This document shows, in pieces, positions 5,184-6,724 of a stretch of 6,724 nucleotides of DNA. The translations under genes were made by a program, and so were the position numbers. Numbering within the stretch: position 1 is the stretch's first letter; each line of letters opens with the position of its first letter. The stretch comes from Planctomycetota bacterium. GTDB lineage: Bacteria > Planctomycetota > UBA8108 > UBA1146 > JAJFFE01. Where the stretch lies: NCBI GenBank assembly GCA_020425835.1, contig JAGQRC010000206.1, forward strand, positions 1 to 6,724, read 5' to 3'. The notes beneath the pieces were generated by a model that worked only from the letters and a program-made list of their open reading frames with translations, was not told the origin of the DNA and did no database searches.

Positions 5184-6611
5184 CTAAGGAAGCAGGATCA
5201 CCAGATCGTCTCCCTCGGGCGGTGGTTCCGAGGTGGGGGCGGCCGGGGACGCCGTCGCAGGCCGAGAACGGCGGGACTCTGCGACGTGCGGCACGAGCGT
5301 CGTCGCGCCGAGCGCGATCAGCAGCACCGGATTCAGCATCGCGTTGAGCAGGTTGTCGATCATCGACAACGCCAGGAGGAGTGCGAACACCGCGTAGCCT
5401 GCCGCGGTCGAGGTGTTCCAGCGTCGTGCGGGGAGGCGCCGCAACATTCGTAGCGCGGGCACCGAGAAGAACACCCACAGCGTGGCGAGACCGACGAGTC
5501 CCTGCTCGCCGAAGACGATGATCCAGAGACCATCCAGCACGCTGACGTCGCGACCCTGGTCGTCGAACACATGGCTCCGACCCCAGCGTCCCCAACCGAA
5601 GACCGGACGTTGCCACGCCTTGGCGACCAGTTGACTCTCGTTGTCCAATCGGAACTGCAAGGACTGGAGGCGCTCGGCGCCGACTCCCGCTTGCGCCACG
5701 GCCGAGAGCAGCTCCCGTTTGCCCCAGTCGTGAGCGCGGATCCCCATGTAGATCGGGCTGATCAACAGGACCGCGAGGAGGACCCATCGCCATCGCAGCG
5801 TCAGCGTCGCCATACCGAGGAGGAGCAGCGCAATCGCGCCGTAGGAGCGGCACGCGAAGGTGGTGACCGTGAGGATGGCCACCCAAGCTCCAGGGGCGAC
5901 GCCGAGGAATCGAGGCAGCTGTCGGGCGCGCCAGAGCCAGAACGACAGCAGGGTGCCCGACGCCATCCACATTCCGACCATCAGTCCGTGCTCCATGAAC
6001 ACGACGGGTCGCCACAGGTGACCTCGCGCGGCCTGGTCGAACCGGTCGGGAACGATCCCGTAGAGGTAGTTGCTGAGTTGGGGGCTGAATCGGATCTCGA
6101 ACCAACAGAGAGGGGCGTACAGGATCGCACCCACGACCATTCCGATCGCCAGCTCCCGGAGCGACTGCGTATCGGTGAAGTACAGCCGACCGATACAGTA
6201 CGGGAGCCCCCAGGCGAGGAAGGTCGAGACGAACGCGGAGGCCGCGTCGTATGCACCGAGTCCGTTGGTGAGACTCGACACGACCGGACTGAAGCAGAAG
6301 ACCGCCATCGGCAGGTCGAGCCAATGGGGGCGCAGCCGGAGGAACCGCGGGAACTGATCGAGGGCGGGCCGAGTCCGGAGCAGTCGCGGGAAGTCGAAGA
6401 TCAGGATCGCGAGCAGGATCCCGAGACCGGTCGCCGTCAGTTTCGAGTAGTCGGGATAACCGGGCAGCGGGAAGCTCCCCGTCGGCAGGAACAACCACCC
6501 GGCCACGAAAGTCCCGATGACCGCCCGGCGTGGCGGGAGCGCCATGAAGACCACCATCACCAACGGCACCCAGCCGAGGAGCGCGATCGTGGAGAACGCG
6601 TTCCCGTTCAC
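5184..6611 (-). CDS. Wzy/O-antigen-ligase-like polytopic membrane protein
   Basis: This protein probably polymerises or ligates lipid-linked glycan units at the periplasmic face of the inner membrane. It has 475 residues from the chosen start, with about a dozen hydrophobic segments (for example near 9-24, 58-76, 125-145, 153-170, 203-227, 241-272, 275-291, 361-385, 402-420 and 424-441). A long polar loop at about 292-358 carries the block RLDNES (321-326), then WQRPVFGWGRWGRS (333-346). It resembles the PlfGxG region of the Wzy_C/O-antigen ligase family, followed by an EQGL.GL segment (369-375). The GTG start at 6611 is preferred over the GTG at 6677. It overlaps the upstream stop as GTGA, has GAGG 6 nt upstream, and removes a 22-residue polar extension. 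The last 30 or so residues are rich in Pro, Ala and Ser and look disordered. Polymerase versus ligase cannot be decided by reading; specificity is unknown. Confidence 0.82.
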   Translation of the reverse strand: MNGNAFSTIALLGWVPLVMVVFMALPPRRAVIGTFVAGWLFLPTGSFPLPGYPDYSKLTATGLGILLAILIFDFPRLLRTRPALDQFPRFLRLRPHWLDLPMAVFCFSPVVSSLTNGLGAYDAASAFVSTFLAWGLPYCIGRLYFTDTQSLRELAIGMVVGAILYAPLCWFEIRFSPQLSNYLYGIVPDRFDQAARGHLWRPVVFMEHGLMVGMWMASGTLLSFWLWRARQLPRFLGVAPGAWVAILTVTTFACRSYGAIALLLLGMATLTLRWRWVLLAVLLISPIYMGIRAHDWGKRELLSAVAQAGVGAERLQSLQFRLDNESQLVAKAWQRPVFGWGRWGRSHVFDDQGRDVSVLDGLWIIVFGEQGLVGLATLWVFFSVPALRMLRRLPARRWNTSTAAGYAVFALLLALSMIDNLLNAMLNPVLLIALGATTLVPHVAESRRSRPATASPAAPTSEPPPEGDDLVILLP

Positions 6612-6724
6612 GACACGCCTCGCTGCCACTTGCGTCGCCGGATCTCCTCGACGGACTTCAGGGTGAGGGGAGCCCACGCTCCGACGACGATGAAGCCGGT
6701 CGCGATGAACGAGAGCCAGTTCGG
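6608..6724 (-). CDS. C-terminus of an unidentified protein with a terminal membrane helix
   Basis: Reading the minus strand from the right edge gives 38 residues before the TGA at 6610-6608. They form one hydrophobic stretch (WLSFIATGFIVVGAWAPLTL, fragment residues 3-22) followed by a basic, helical tail, KSVEEIRRRKWQRGVS. This looks like the last transmembrane helix and cytoplasmic end of an inner-membrane protein. The stop overlaps the GTG of the Wzy-like gene as GTGA, the classic arrangement of translationally coupled genes, which is the main reason to believe the frame is real. Context suggests another polysaccharide assembly protein such as a flippase, co-polymerase or membrane-anchored glycosyltransferase, but the fragment is too short to name. 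The longer GTG-started frame from 6677 overlaps it and is probably spurious in its first 22 codons. Confidence 0.65.
   Translation of the reverse strand, partial: PNWLSFIATGFIVVGAWAPLTLKSVEEIRRRKWQRGVS
6618..6621 (-). promoter_or_regulatory. Ribosome-binding site deciding the Wzy-like start
   Basis: GAGG on the minus strand lies 6 nt before the GTG at 6611-6609, inside the end of the upstream gene. It supports this internal GTG as the start of the Wzy-like protein. Confidence 0.6.

Noticed and set aside
4954..6498. 514-codon minus-strand frame overlapping the Wzy-like gene
   Set aside because: Its translation is Arg/Pro/Ala-rich with no membrane segments or motifs, while the other frame encodes a clear polytopic membrane protein with the FGWG block.

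Overview
This is a GC-rich bacterial window devoted almost entirely to cell-surface polysaccharide synthesis. The high GC content, GC-rich third codon positions, GTG starts and long spurious antisense reading frames all fit a high-GC Gram-negative. The best lineage clue is the secreted protein at 4095-4892. It ends in two dockerin-like calcium loops and a CG-D-PT-D-L-C tail, a module I recall mostly from Planctomycetota and related or myxococcal-type environmental genomes. That assignment is a memory-based inference, and nothing in the window fixes the taxon.

Plus strand, 1-1747: the end of rmlA (glucose-1-phosphate thymidylyltransferase), then rmlC (3,5-epimerase) and rmlD (reductase). Gaps are 6 and 24 nt, so this looks like one operon making dTDP-L-rhamnose. 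The fourth enzyme, RmlB, is not in the window. A 177-nt gap holding a compact hairpin follows.

Plus strand, 1925-4032: a membrane-bound GT2 glycosyltransferase and a WecG/TagA/CpsF (GT26) glycosyltransferase joined by an ATGA stop/start overlap. They probably assemble part of a lipid-linked glycan, with dTDP-rhamnose as one likely sugar donor of the locus. A strong inverted repeat (4036-4063) starts 4 nt after the wecG-like stop. It lies between convergent genes and probably serves as a terminator.

Minus strand, 4095-6724 (read right to left): the last 38 codons of an unidentified protein with a C-terminal membrane helix; then a polytopic Wzy/O-antigen-ligase-like protein whose real start is a GTG overlapping that upstream stop (GTGA); then a 291-nt gap; then the small secreted protein with the dockerin-like module.

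Together the genes supply sugar-nucleotide synthesis, glycosyl transfer and polymerisation or ligation of an exopolysaccharide or O-antigen-like glycan, plus one exported calcium-binding-type protein of unknown role. Most of the window is familiar in type. The less ordinary points are the exported dockerin-like protein inside a polysaccharide locus, the overlapping gene remnant at the right edge and the structured spacers. I see no CRISPR array, tRNA, rRNA, insertion sequence or defence system.
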